A stretch of DNA of 64,000 nucleotides, from contig JACKKG010000001.1 of the NCBI GenBank assembly GCA_020637515.1, positions 3,226,235 to 3,290,234 of the forward strand, in the 5' to 3' direction. This document shows, in pieces, positions 28,667-37,640 of the stretch; the stretch's first letter is position 1; each line of letters begins with the position of its first letter. Position numbers and translations under genes: made by a program. The notes beneath the pieces were generated by a model. The model worked only from the letters and a program-made list of their open reading frames with translations, ran no database searches and was not told where the DNA came from. Source of the DNA: Rhodobacter sp. Its GTDB lineage: Bacteria; Pseudomonadota; Alphaproteobacteria; Rhodobacterales; Rhodobacteraceae.

Positions 28667-29145
28667 GCCCGATCCGGTTGGTCGTGCGCCCCTCGCCCCC
28701 AGAAGGGGACCCGGAGGCGTTCTCTCGAGGGTGATATAGGGCAAGTTTGACCACAATACCAAATTCTCGCGGCGGTTTCTGGGCGGTTTTGCGCGGACGG
28801 CCCCGGATGGTGATTCGCAGGGCGCACCACCCAGGGGTGATTGATTGCCAATCTTTCCCTCTTGACGTGTTTTCCGTGGTTTGCGCGATCCGACCCGCAT
28901 CGCGGCATCGTTCGCAGTCCGGGAACGAACCCGCGCTTTTTCCCCGTTGATTGCATCCCGCATTGCGATACGCACAAAGTGAGCGCGGTTCCATTTCGGA
29001 AACAGAATGTTTATGGCCAATTTGCGGCAATCTTGCCTCAATTTGGTTCTTCCAAGGCCGGAAAAAGGCTAAACCGTGTTCAAAGTCAGTCGGTTCGTCG
29101 CCTGGGGGGGCGTCTGCCGAAACCGGAAACCATGTGGGTGCTGCC
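28667..29145. other. 479-base divergent intergenic region
   Basis: No gene is supported here. It separates the ExeA-like ATPase from the divergent sugar transferase gene and is more A/T-rich than its surroundings, as expected for promoters reading both ways. I see no clear operator repeat. Confidence 0.5.
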
Positions 29146-29898
29146 ATGACCCTGCATTACCGCGCGCTCCCCGATCCGACCGGGGTTGTTCTCGGCCCTT
29201 TGCCAGCGACCGCTACCGCCCCCATCGTGGTCCCGGTGCCGGTCTGGTCCGACCTGCGGCTCGCACCCGTGCCGCTGCCGGCGTTGCACGGCGGCTACGC
29301 GCGGCTGGGCAAACGCCTGCTGGACCTGGCGCTGGGCGGGCTGGCCGCGTTCCTGGCGGCGCCGGTGCTGCTGGTGCTGGCGCTGGCGTTGTGGATCGAA
29401 AGCGGCAACCCCTTTTACACGCAAGAGCGGCTGGGCCTGAACGGCCGCCGGTTCCGCATGTTCAAGCTGCGCACCATGGTGCATCACGCCGACTCCAAGC
29501 TGGCGGCGTGTCTGGAGGCCGACCCCGAGCTGCGCCGCGAATGGGACCTGACGCAAAAGCTGAAGCGCGACCCGCGCATCACGCCCTTGGGCAGGCTGCT
29601 GCGCAAGACATCGCTCGATGAACTGCCGCAGGTGCTGAACGTGCTGAAGGGCGACATGAGCCTGGTCGGCCCGCGCCCGATGCTGCCCGAACAATTGCCG
29701 CTGTATCAACACCCCGGCGCCTATCTGGGCCTGCGTCCGGGCATCACCGGCCTGTGGCAGGTGACGGCGCGCAACGAGACCAGCTTTGCGCTGCGCGCCG
29801 CGCTGGACCTGCGCTATGCGCAGCGGCTGACCTTCGGCTTTGACCTGCGGATCATCGTGGCCACGGTGGGTTCGGTCTGCCACGCGACCGGGTATTGA
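29146..29898 (+). CDS. polyprenyl-phosphate sugar-1-phosphate transferase (ExoY/WbaP family)
   Basis: A 250-residue enzyme that would place the first sugar-phosphate on the undecaprenyl lipid for exopolysaccharide assembly. A proline/valine-rich N-terminal 45 residues is followed by KRLLDLALGGLAAFLAAPVL (membrane hairpin), the catalytic region FYTQERLGLNGRRFRMFKLR, TSLDELPQVLNVLKGDMSLV and GPRPMLPEQL, then GLRPGITGLWQVTARNE. This is the short, ExoY-like form without the N-terminal membrane domain. The ATG at 29146 starts the plausible reading frame. No other glycan genes follow. Confidence 0.9.
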   Translation: MTLHYRALPDPTGVVLGPLPATATAPIVVPVPVWSDLRLAPVPLPALHGGYARLGKRLLDLALGGLAAFLAAPVLLVLALALWIESGNPFYTQERLGLNGRRFRMFKLRTMVHHADSKLAACLEADPELRREWDLTQKLKRDPRITPLGRLLRKTSLDELPQVLNVLKGDMSLVGPRPMLPEQLPLYQHPGAYLGLRPGITGLWQVTARNETSFALRAALDLRYAQRLTFGFDLRIIVATVGSVCHATGY

Positions 29899-29954
29899 CC
29901 GGCGACCGCGCGTCCCCCCTTGCATCCGCGGGGTGGCGCTGCCATCCCTGAGCC

Positions 29955-30623
29955 ATGAACACCCGTCTTCGCCCCCTGCCCCTGTCCGGTCGTCCTGCGC
30001 CCGTGGTCCTGGCCATCGCCGGACTCTGCGCCGGGCTCGAAATCGTTTTCACCCTCGCCGATCTGGCCGGCTACAGCGACATCCGCCGCGCGGCGATCAT
30101 CTACGGCGCATTCTGGCCGCAACTGTTGGGCGACTGGCAGCCGGTCTTTCCGGGGCAGCGTGTCAGCATGTTCCTGAGCTACGCGCTGCTGCACGGCAGC
30201 TTTCTGCACATGCTGTTCAACATGCTGATCCTGCTGCACCTGGGGCGCGAGACGGTGATGCGCCTGGGACAGGCGGGGTTCGTGCTGGTCTTTGCGCTGT
30301 GCGCAATCGGCGGCGGCGCCGGGTTCGCCCTGCTGAACGGCGGTTCGGCGCCGATGCTGGGGGCCTCGGGCGCGGTGTTCGGGTTGTTCGGCACGACGAT
30401 CTTCTGGGACGTGCAGCGGCGCCGCGCGGTCGGCGCGTCGCTGAGCGATCCCGCCAGGATGGTCGGCGGACTGGTGCTGATGAACGTGGTGCTGTGGCTG
30501 ATGGCGGGCGGAATGCTCGCCTGGGAGGCACATCTGGGCGGTTTTCTGACCGGTGCCCTTCTGGCGCGCATCGTCACGCCCACGCCGTTCCACCGGCACC
30601 GCAATCGGGCGCAGCGGCATTGA
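29955..30623 (+). CDS. rhomboid family intramembrane serine protease
   Basis: A 222-residue membrane protein with about six transmembrane segments. The catalytic serine lies in GASGAVFGLFG (about residue 137), the catalytic histidine in WEAHLGGFLTG, and HGSFLHMLFNMLILLHLG carries the conserved HxxxN-type histidine block of TM2. All key residues of an active rhomboid are present. It sits between the sugar transferase and a transporter operon, without evident functional link. Confidence 0.9.
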   Translation: MNTRLRPLPLSGRPAPVVLAIAGLCAGLEIVFTLADLAGYSDIRRAAIIYGAFWPQLLGDWQPVFPGQRVSMFLSYALLHGSFLHMLFNMLILLHLGRETVMRLGQAGFVLVFALCAIGGGAGFALLNGGSAPMLGASGAVFGLFGTTIFWDVQRRRAVGASLSDPARMVGGLVLMNVVLWLMAGGMLAWEAHLGGFLTGALLARIVTPTPFHRHRNRAQRH

Positions 30624-30704
30624 CAGAATCGTGAATCCGCCGTTGCATTCGGTGTGAAAATACGTCCTAGTGGCGGAATATGATCAAATCATGACGGAGT
30701 CCCC

Positions 30705-31508
30705 GTGACCGCCGCCCCGCCTGCTCCTTACGCCGACCCGACCGTGCCTGTCATCGAGATCCGCGGCCTGCACAAGGCTTACGGCTCGCTCGAGGTGCTG
30801 AAAGGCGTCGATGTGCGTGCGCGGCCCGGGCAGGTCATCTCGTTGATCGGGTCCTCGGGGTCGGGCAAATCCACGCTTCTGCGGTGCTGCAACCTGCTCG
30901 AGGACAGCCAGCAGGGCGACATCCTGTTCGAGGGTGAAAGCGTGCGCTGGCGTGGCGAGGGTCTGGGCCGGCACCCCGCGGACCGCGCCCAGGTCGCGCG
31001 CATCCGCACCAACCTGTCGATGGTGTTCCAGAACTTCAACCTGTGGTCGCACATGACGGTCCTGCAAAACGTCATGGAAGCCCCGGTCACGGTGCTGCGC
31101 CAGGACCGCGCGCGGGTCGAAACCCGCGCCCGGGCGTTGCTGGACAAGGTTGGGATCGGCGACAAATGCGATGTCTACCCGGCGCAGATGTCGGGCGGAC
31201 AGCAGCAGCGCGCGGCGATCGCCCGCGCGCTCTGCATGGAACCGCGCGCGCTGCTGTTCGACGAACCGACCTCGGCGCTGGACCCCGAGCTCGAGCAAGA
31301 GGTCGTGCGCGTCATCAAGGCCCTGGCCGATGAGGGGCGCACGATGCTGATCGTCACCCATGACATGCGGCTGGCGGCGGACGTGTCCGATCACGTCATC
31401 TTCCTGCACCAGGGCCTGATCGAGGAGGAGGGTCCTCCCGACACCCTGTTCGGCGCGCCGAAATCGGCGCGGCTGAAGCAATTCCTCAGCGCCACGCAAC
31501 CGGCCTGA
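30705..31508 (+). CDS. polar amino-acid ABC transporter ATP-binding protein
   Basis: A 267-residue ATPase of the HisP/GlnQ class. Walker A SLIGSSGSGKSTLLRC, Q-loop MVFQNFNLWSHMTV, signature MSGGQQQRAAIARAL and Walker B ALLFDEPTSALDPE are complete. It starts with GTG. First gene of an apparent seven-gene operon (ATPase, binding protein, two permeases, two glutamine synthetase-like ligases with an amidotransferase between). The FQNFNLWSHMTVLQNVMEAP segment resembles basic amino acid and opine transporters. Confidence 0.93.
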   Translation: MTAAPPAPYADPTVPVIEIRGLHKAYGSLEVLKGVDVRARPGQVISLIGSSGSGKSTLLRCCNLLEDSQQGDILFEGESVRWRGEGLGRHPADRAQVARIRTNLSMVFQNFNLWSHMTVLQNVMEAPVTVLRQDRARVETRARALLDKVGIGDKCDVYPAQMSGGQQQRAAIARALCMEPRALLFDEPTSALDPELEQEVVRVIKALADEGRTMLIVTHDMRLAADVSDHVIFLHQGLIEEEGPPDTLFGAPKSARLKQFLSATQPA

Positions 31509-31547
31509 GGCAAAACCTGGACCCAGGTCCAACACGAGGTAAGACTG

Positions 31548-32282
31548 ATGAAGAACCTTGCACTGACCGCCGCCGTTCTGGCGCTGACGGCCTCGGGCGC
31601 GCTGGCCCAACAGGTGATCCGCATGGGCACCGAGGGCGCCTACCCGCCCTACAACTATCTGAACGAAAGCAACGAACTGGTCGGGTTCGAAATCGACCTG
31701 GGCAATGCGCTCTGCGCGCGGGCGAACCTGACCTGCGAATGGGTCCAGAACGATTGGGATTCGATCATCCCCAACCTGGTCGCGGGCAACTATGACACGA
31801 TCATGGCCGGCATGAACGCCACCCCTGCCCGGGCCGAGGTGATCGCGTTCAGCGAAGCCTACAAGCTGCCCGACCCGTCGGGCTACATGGCGCTGGCGGG
31901 CACCGATCCGGCGGTGATGGAATCGGGCGTGATCGCGGCCCAGTCGAACACCGTGCAGGCCAGCATGGTCGCGGAAACCTCGGCCACGCTGATCGAATTC
32001 CCGACCGCCGACGAAACCATCGCCGCGGTGCGCAACGGCACCGCCGACGCGGTGCTGGCCGACCACGACTTCCTGGTCACCTATGTGACGGAATCGAATG
32101 GCGAACTCGCGTTCCTGGCGACCGTGCCGACGGCGGGCGACGGCGTGTCGATCGGCCTGCGCCAGTCGGACGAGGCGTTGCGCGCGACCTTCAACGCCGC
32201 CATCGAATCGATGAAGGCGGACGGCTCGCTCAATGCCCTGCTGCGCCAGTGGTTCGGCGAGACCGTGCCGGTCTTCGAATGA
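31548..32282 (+). CDS. ABC transporter periplasmic binding protein, family 3 (amino acid/amine)
   Basis: A 244-residue exported protein with a clear signal peptide (MKNLALTAAVLALTASGALA, cleavage after AQ-rich ALAQ). The mature part has the family 3 fold: IRMGTEGAYPPYNYLNESNE, GFEIDLGNALCARANLTCEW, then WDSIIPNLVAGNYDTIMAGM. The sequence is closest to lysine/arginine/ornithine or octopine binding proteins by pattern, so a cationic amino acid or amine is plausible. An AGGTAAG-like site precedes the ATG. Confidence 0.92.
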   Translation: MKNLALTAAVLALTASGALAQQVIRMGTEGAYPPYNYLNESNELVGFEIDLGNALCARANLTCEWVQNDWDSIIPNLVAGNYDTIMAGMNATPARAEVIAFSEAYKLPDPSGYMALAGTDPAVMESGVIAAQSNTVQASMVAETSATLIEFPTADETIAAVRNGTADAVLADHDFLVTYVTESNGELAFLATVPTAGDGVSIGLRQSDEALRATFNAAIESMKADGSLNALLRQWFGETVPVFE

Positions 32283-32341
32283 TATGATCGAGGCTGGTCC
32301 CGGCCCCGTTGGCGGGCGCCGGGACACGGCCGGTGCACACC

Positions 32342-33223
32342 ATGTTCACGTTCTGCTCGGACCCTTCCACGCTGCCGGACTGGCAATGGATGGCCTGTTA
32401 TCTGACCACGGGCTCGCACATGGCCCTGTATCGGTCGGTGCTGGTCGTGCTGTTGCTGCTGGCGCTGGCGGCGCCGCTGGCGCTGGGGATGGGGTTCCTG
32501 GGCGCGCTGGCGGTTCGGGCGCAAAGCCGGCTGGTGCGGCTGCCGGGCCTGGCCTATGTGTCGATGGTGCGCGGCGTGCCCGACATCATCTTTTTCCTGT
32601 TCGTGCCGCTGGCGATCGACCAGGGCGTCGAATATGCCCGCCACCGCCTGCTGTGCCCCGACTGGCCCGATCCGGTGCGCCAGGGCAACGACTTCATCGT
32701 CTGCCCGGCGGCCAAGATGCCGCTGGCCACGGACCCGGCCTGGGTGCACGACGTCTGGGGCTTTTCGCTGGCGCTGTTCGCCTTTGCACTGGTCTTTGGC
32801 GCCTTTGCCGCGAACACGTTGAACGGGGCGATGGCCGCCGTGCCGCGCGCGCAGCTGGAAACCGGCGAGGCCTATGGCATGACCCGCGCGCAGACCTTTC
32901 GCCGCATCCTGCTGCCGCAGATGTGGGTCTATGCCCTGCCCGGGCTGTCGAACCTGTGGATGATCCTGACCAAGGCGACGCCGCTGCTGTTCCTGCTGGG
33001 CATCCAGGACGTGGTTTTCTGGGCGCGTGAACTGGGCGGTCAGAAGACCGGGCACTACGCCTATGCGCACCCGGACTGGCGGGTCTGGTATTTCCTGGGC
33101 GTGCTGGTGTTCTACCTGGGCCTGACCTGGATCAGCCAGAAGGTGTTCGACCGCCTGATGGCGCGGCTCAACCATGGGCAGGCGACCGCGGGCGGCGAAG
33201 CCCTGCGAAAGGCCGCCGCATGA
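32342..33223 (+). CDS. amino-acid ABC transporter permease 1
   Basis: A 293-residue inner-membrane subunit with about five to six membrane segments. SMVRGVPDIIFFLFVPLAID is the first conserved block. The EAA loop (ETGEAYGMTRAQTFRRILLP) contacts the ATPase. An insert of about 40 residues between the early segments carries cysteines (RLLCPDWP, FIVCPAAKM). The ATG at 32342 is preferred to an upstream TTG. It overlaps the second permease gene by four bases. Confidence 0.9.
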   Translation: MFTFCSDPSTLPDWQWMACYLTTGSHMALYRSVLVVLLLLALAAPLALGMGFLGALAVRAQSRLVRLPGLAYVSMVRGVPDIIFFLFVPLAIDQGVEYARHRLLCPDWPDPVRQGNDFIVCPAAKMPLATDPAWVHDVWGFSLALFAFALVFGAFAANTLNGAMAAVPRAQLETGEAYGMTRAQTFRRILLPQMWVYALPGLSNLWMILTKATPLLFLLGIQDVVFWARELGGQKTGHYAYAHPDWRVWYFLGVLVFYLGLTWISQKVFDRLMARLNHGQATAGGEALRKAAA

Positions 33224-34059
33224 ACACCTGCGCGGAAAGTTTCGAAACGCTGATCCTGCGCTCTCTGGGGCGCGAATACGGCGCGCGCCTGCTGCCGTCC
33301 GGGCTGGACATCACGGTTTGCGACCAGGTGGCGCTGATCGCCTCGGGGTTGATCTGGAACGTCTATTTCGCGGTGCTCGCGCTGAGTTTCGGCTTCGTGC
33401 TGGCCACCGTCGTGGCGCTGGGCAAGGCCAGCCCCAGCGCCTGGCTGAACCGCCCGGCGCGAGGCTTCATCTTCCTGTTCCGCGGCTCGCCGCTGTTCGT
33501 GCAGTTCTTCTTTGTCTACGAGGCGCTGGTGCTGCTGCCGCGCGCCGGCGTCACGCTGGGCGAGATCACGGTGCCCACGCAATGGATGACGCGCGCCTGG
33601 GCGGGGGCGCTGTTCGTGCTGTTTCTCAACACCTCGGCCTATACGGCCGAGATCTTCCATGGCGCCCTCGCGTCGATCCCCAAGGGCGACAGCGAGGCCG
33701 CCGATGCCTATGGCCTGACCGGCTGGCGCAAGTTTCGCCGCATCACCTGGCCGACCATGCTGCGACTGGCATGGCCCAGCTACACCAACGAGGCGATCTT
33801 TCTGCTGCACGCCACGACGCTGGTGTTCTTTTCGGCCTTTCCGGCCTGGCAGCAGATGGGCGATGCCCTGTATTACGCGCAATATTTTGCCGCGCAGACC
33901 TTCAACCCGTTCATCGCCTACCCGCTGGTCGGGCTCTATTTCGTGCTGATGACGCTGACGGTGATCGGTCTGTTCGGCATCGTCAACCGTCGGCTGAACC
34001 GGCATCTTCCCAGGGCGGCGCGGGCCCGGTTCCGGTTCAGACCGCAATACATAAGGTGA
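33220..34059 (+). CDS. amino-acid ABC transporter permease 2
   Basis: A 279-residue partner permease of the same superfamily: IFLFRGSPLFVQFFFVYEAL, the EAA loop SEAADAYGLTGWRKFRRITW and about five membrane helices. It starts within the ATGA overlap with permease 1 and ends three bases before the first glutamine synthetase-like gene, showing tight operon packing. Confidence 0.9.
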   Translation: MNTCAESFETLILRSLGREYGARLLPSGLDITVCDQVALIASGLIWNVYFAVLALSFGFVLATVVALGKASPSAWLNRPARGFIFLFRGSPLFVQFFFVYEALVLLPRAGVTLGEITVPTQWMTRAWAGALFVLFLNTSAYTAEIFHGALASIPKGDSEAADAYGLTGWRKFRRITWPTMLRLAWPSYTNEAIFLLHATTLVFFSAFPAWQQMGDALYYAQYFAAQTFNPFIAYPLVGLYFVLMTLTVIGLFGIVNRRLNRHLPRAARARFRFRPQYIR

Positions 34060-34062
34060 CCC

Positions 34063-35397
34063 ATGCGTGATTGGCTCCGCCATCACCCGAACGTCCGAAC
34101 CATCCGTGTCGCCGCTGCCGATCTGAACGGCCAGGCCCGTGGAAAACGCATCCCCTCGCGCTTTGCCGACAAACTGGTGCGCGACGGCACGCGGTTTCCG
34201 TTTTCGGTGATGAACCTCGACATCTGGGGCGAGGACATCGAGGACAGCCCCCTGGTCTTTGAATCCGGCGACGCCGACGGCGTTCTGAAACCCACCGAGC
34301 GCGGCTTTCTGCCCATGCCCTGGCTCGAGGCGCCGACCGCGCTGCTGCCGATCTGGATGTTCCACGAGGACGGAACGCCCTATGCCGGCGACCCGCGTCA
34401 CGCGCTGGCCGCCGTCGTCCGGCGTTTTCACGATCGCGGCATGCGCCCGGTCTGCGCGACCGAGCTGGAGTTCTACCTGATCGACGATTCCGGACGCGAA
34501 TTGCGGGTGCCGCCCTCGCCCCGGTCGGGCAAGCGGCGCCCCGGCGCCGACACGCTGGCGCTGCGGGCGCTCGATGCCTTCGATCGGTTCTTCACCGATC
34601 TTTACGACGCCTGCGAGGCGATGGACATCGACGCCGACACGGCGATCTCCGAGGCCGGACCCGGCCAGTTCGAGGTGAACCTGCTGCATTCCGACGATGT
34701 GCTGAAGATCGCCGACGACACCTGGCTGTTCAAGATGCTGGTGCGGGGTCTGGCGCGCAAGCACGGTTTCGCCGCCAGTTTCATGGCCAAACCCTACGAG
34801 GACTGGCCGGGAAACGGGATGCACATGCATTTCTCGATCACCGACCCCGAGGGGATCAACCTGTTCGACGACGGCTCGCAGATGGGTTCGCCGCTGCTGC
34901 ATCAGGCGGTCGCCGGATGCCTCAGGGCGATGGCGGGCGCAACGCTGCTGCTGGCGCCCCACGCCAACAGTTATGACCGGCTTGTGCCCGACGCACACGC
35001 CCCGACCGGCATCGCCTGGGCCTATGAGAACCGCACCGCCGCGGTGCGCATCCCCTCGGGAAATCGGCGCGCGCGGCGCATCGAACACCGCGTCGCGGGC
35101 GGCGACATCAACCCCTATCTGATGATGGCCGGCGTGCTGGGCGCGGCTCTGACCGGGATCGAGGATAGCCTGACCCCGCCGGCGCCGATCACCGGCAACG
35201 CCTATGAACTGGACCTTCCGCAAATGCCGACGACGTGGCAAGATGCCGTCGACGCCTTCGAGTCCAGCCCCGAAATGGCCCGCATCTTTGACCCGCAACT
35301 GATCGAGAACCTCTTGCGCACCAAGCGGCAAGAGATCCGCTACATGGCCGAGATGACGCCGGACGAAGTGTTGCATCTGTATCTCGATACCGTGTGA
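34063..35397 (+). CDS. glutamine synthetase family ligase 1 (PuuA-like)
   Basis: A 444-residue relative of glutamine synthetase. The catalytic domain has the metal-binding ATELEFYLID, SEAGPGQFEVNLLHSDD, the HMHFSI histidine block (GNGMHMHFSITD), and the ENRTAAVRIPSG and HRVAGGDINPYLMM segments. Members with this shape usually gamma-glutamylate an amine (polyamine, ethanolamine, methylamine) rather than make glutamine, and the adenylylation Tyr loop of GlnA is not evident. Its place in a transporter operon suggests it acts on the imported compound. Confidence 0.88.
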   Translation: MRDWLRHHPNVRTIRVAAADLNGQARGKRIPSRFADKLVRDGTRFPFSVMNLDIWGEDIEDSPLVFESGDADGVLKPTERGFLPMPWLEAPTALLPIWMFHEDGTPYAGDPRHALAAVVRRFHDRGMRPVCATELEFYLIDDSGRELRVPPSPRSGKRRPGADTLALRALDAFDRFFTDLYDACEAMDIDADTAISEAGPGQFEVNLLHSDDVLKIADDTWLFKMLVRGLARKHGFAASFMAKPYEDWPGNGMHMHFSITDPEGINLFDDGSQMGSPLLHQAVAGCLRAMAGATLLLAPHANSYDRLVPDAHAPTGIAWAYENRTAAVRIPSGNRRARRIEHRVAGGDINPYLMMAGVLGAALTGIEDSLTPPAPITGNAYELDLPQMPTTWQDAVDAFESSPEMARIFDPQLIENLLRTKRQEIRYMAEMTPDEVLHLYLDTV

Positions 35398-35404
35398 GGA
35401 CCGC

Positions 35405-36109
35405 ATGAAAATCGGCATTCTGCAAACCGGCGAAGCGCACGAGAGCCTGCGCGACCGGCACGGCGACTATCCCGACATGTTCGAAACCCTGCTGGCCGGG
35501 CACGGGTTCACCTTTGCCCGTTGGCGGGTGATGGACATGGCGTTTCCCGATTCGGTTCGGGACTGCGACGGGTGGCTCATCACCGGGTCGAAATTCGGCG
35601 TCTACGAGGGGCATCCGTTCATCGCCCCGCTGGAACGCTTCATCCGCGACGCCTTTGCCGCCGGCGTGCCGGTCGCGGGGGTCTGTTTCGGTCACCAGAT
35701 CATGGCCCAGGCCCTGGGTGGCAAGGTCGAGAAATTCTCGGGCGGTTGGTCCACCGGGCCGACCGAATACGATTTCGGCGGCCAGACCCTCAGGCTGAAC
35801 GCCTGGCATCAGGACCAGGTGACGGCCTTGCCCCCCGGTGCCGAACCCATCGCCACCTCTCCTTTCTGCCGCTACGCGGGGCTGGCCTATGGCGTCAACG
35901 GCCTGTCGGTGCAGCCGCATCCCGAATTCGACGACGCCTTTACCGCCGGATTGATCGAAAAGCGCGGCCGCGGTGTCGTGCCCGACGCCCTGCTGGCCGA
36001 GGCCGCGGCCCGTCTGGGTCAGCGCCCCCCCGACAGCGGCCCGGTGGCCGACCGGATCGCCCGTTTCTTCCTGGCCGCAAACCAAGCCGCGGCCCAACCC
36101 GTGAAATGA
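35405..36109 (+). CDS. type 1 (class I) glutamine amidotransferase family protein
   Basis: A 234-residue class I GATase domain. The nucleophile cysteine lies in AGVCFGHQIMAQALGG (about residue 96) and the His-Glu pair in SVQPHPEFD near residue 168. It lacks a fused synthetase domain. It lies between two gamma-glutamyl-ligase-like genes with gaps of 7 bases each, where PuuD-type gamma-glutamyl hydrolases are often found; it could remove the gamma-glutamyl group at the end of the pathway, though its sequence is nearer the GuaA-type subfamily than PuuD. Confidence 0.87.
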   Translation: MKIGILQTGEAHESLRDRHGDYPDMFETLLAGHGFTFARWRVMDMAFPDSVRDCDGWLITGSKFGVYEGHPFIAPLERFIRDAFAAGVPVAGVCFGHQIMAQALGGKVEKFSGGWSTGPTEYDFGGQTLRLNAWHQDQVTALPPGAEPIATSPFCRYAGLAYGVNGLSVQPHPEFDDAFTAGLIEKRGRGVVPDALLAEAAARLGQRPPDSGPVADRIARFFLAANQAAAQPVK

Positions 36110-36116
36110 TACCGCC

Positions 36117-37478
36117 ATGAGCACCTGGACCACCAAGATCCCCGAAGCGGCGCGCGACTTCCTGGCCGGCCGCCGGCTGGACGAGATCGAATGCATCCTG
36201 CCCGACATCGCCGGCGTGGCGCGCGGCAAGGCGATGCCGGCCTTCAAGTTCGACAAGCAGACGCATTTCTATCTGCCGACCTCGATCTTCCTGCAAACGA
36301 TCACGGGCGAATGGGCCGACGCGCCGGGGGGCGCCGATGAATACAAGGAACCGGACATGACCCTGGTTCCCGATTTCTCGACCGCGACCGCCGCGCCCTG
36401 GACCGCCGACATCACGTTGCAGATCATCCATGACGCCATGACCCAAACGGGCGAGCCGGTGCCGTCGGCGCCCCGCAACGTGTTGCGCCGGGTGCTGGAC
36501 CTCTATGCGGCCGAAGGGTGGAAGCCGGTCGTCGCGCCCGAGATGGAGTTCTATTTCGTCGAGCGCAACGTGGACCCCAACCTGCCGATCGTGCCGCCGA
36601 TGGGCCGCTCGGGACGCAAGGCGGCGGCGAAACAGGCCTATTCGATGTCCGCCGTGGACGAATACGGCAAGGTGATCGACGACATCTACGACTTTGCCGA
36701 GGCGATGGGGCTGGAAATCGACGGCATCCTGCAAGAGGGCGGCGCGGGCCAGGTCGAGATCAACCTGGCGCATGGCGACCCGATCGACCTGGCCGATCAC
36801 ATCTTTTTCTTCAAGCGCATGATCCGCGAGGCGGCGCTGCGCCACGATTGTTTCGCCACCTTCATGGCCAAACCGATCGAGGGCGAACCGGGTTCGGCGA
36901 TGCATATCCACCACTCGGTGGTGGACCTGAAGACCGGCAAGAACATCTTTTCCGCCGCCGATGGCACGGAAACGCCCGCGTTCCTGCATTTCATCGCCGG
37001 GATGCAGAACCACTTGCCCGCCGCGGTCGCGCTGCTGGCGCCCTATGTGAACAGCTACCGCCGCTATGTCCCGGACTTCGCCGCGCCGATCAATCTGGAA
37101 TGGGGGCGCGACAACCGCACGACGGGACTGAGGGTGCCGATCTCGGGGCCCGAGGCACGGCGCGTCGAGAACCGGCTGGCCGGCATGGATTGCAACCCCT
37201 ACCTGGGCATCGCCGCATCCCTGGCCTGTGGCTATCTGGGCCTCAAGGAAAAGCGCGAGCCCCGCGCGGAATGCCGCATCAACGCCTATATGGGCGAGGA
37301 CGAACTGCCCCTGACGCTGGGCGACGCGATCGACCTCCTGGTTGCGGATCAGGCGATGCGCGAGGTTCTGGGGCCGGATTTCGTGGCGCTCTATGCCTCG
37401 GTCAAGCGGCATGAATACAAGGAGTTCCAGCAGGTCATCAGCCCCTGGGAACGCGAGCACCTGCTGATGAACGTGTGA
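36117..37478 (+). CDS. glutamine synthetase family ligase 2 (PuuA-like)
   Basis: A 453-residue second ligase of the same family but quite different from ligase 1. It has VAPEMEFYFVERNVDPNLPI, QEGGAGQVEINLAHGDPIDL, the SAMHIHHSVVDL histidine block, WGRDNRTTGLRVPISGPEAR and NRLAGMDCNPYLGIAASLAC. It is likely a gamma-glutamyl amine ligase. Two such ligases in one operon may handle two substrates or two steps, or form a hetero-oligomer. Its TGA stop is the first codon of a 39-base repeated hairpin block. Confidence 0.88.
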   Translation: MSTWTTKIPEAARDFLAGRRLDEIECILPDIAGVARGKAMPAFKFDKQTHFYLPTSIFLQTITGEWADAPGGADEYKEPDMTLVPDFSTATAAPWTADITLQIIHDAMTQTGEPVPSAPRNVLRRVLDLYAAEGWKPVVAPEMEFYFVERNVDPNLPIVPPMGRSGRKAAAKQAYSMSAVDEYGKVIDDIYDFAEAMGLEIDGILQEGGAGQVEINLAHGDPIDLADHIFFFKRMIREAALRHDCFATFMAKPIEGEPGSAMHIHHSVVDLKTGKNIFSAADGTETPAFLHFIAGMQNHLPAAVALLAPYVNSYRRYVPDFAAPINLEWGRDNRTTGLRVPISGPEARRVENRLAGMDCNPYLGIAASLACGYLGLKEKREPRAECRINAYMGEDELPLTLGDAIDLLVADQAMREVLGPDFVALYASVKRHEYKEFQQVISPWEREHLLMNV

Positions 37479-37555
37479 GCGAGGCGGCGGGGGCTGCCGC
37501 CCCCGCACCCCCGCCTCAGGGGGAAGCACGGCTCCCCCCTGAGAACCCCCCGTGC
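37476..37555 (+). repeat. stop-codon-abutting double-hairpin element, copy 2
   Basis: The 39 bases from the TGA (37476-37514) are the exact reverse complement of 25920-25958. They are followed by a different second stem, CTCAGGGGG...CCCCCCTGAG, then a run of C. Two hairpins directly after the stop make this a likely operon terminator ahead of ccmA. Confidence 0.78.
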
Positions 37556-37640
37556 CCGCCCCCGGCGCACCTTGGGGCAAGATGAAGCACGGCGTGGCTT
37601 TTCTTTGCAGGGGACGGGGAAACCGGCTAGGACGGGCGCC

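Noticed and set aside
33112..35418. 768-codon open frame antisense to permease and ligase genes
   Set aside because: Composition is typical of antisense shadow frames; the sense genes are clear family members.
35405..36109. PuuD gamma-glutamyl-GABA hydrolase proper
   Set aside because: Context fits, but the sequence pattern is nearer the GuaA-type GATase1 subfamily, so only the family is claimed.
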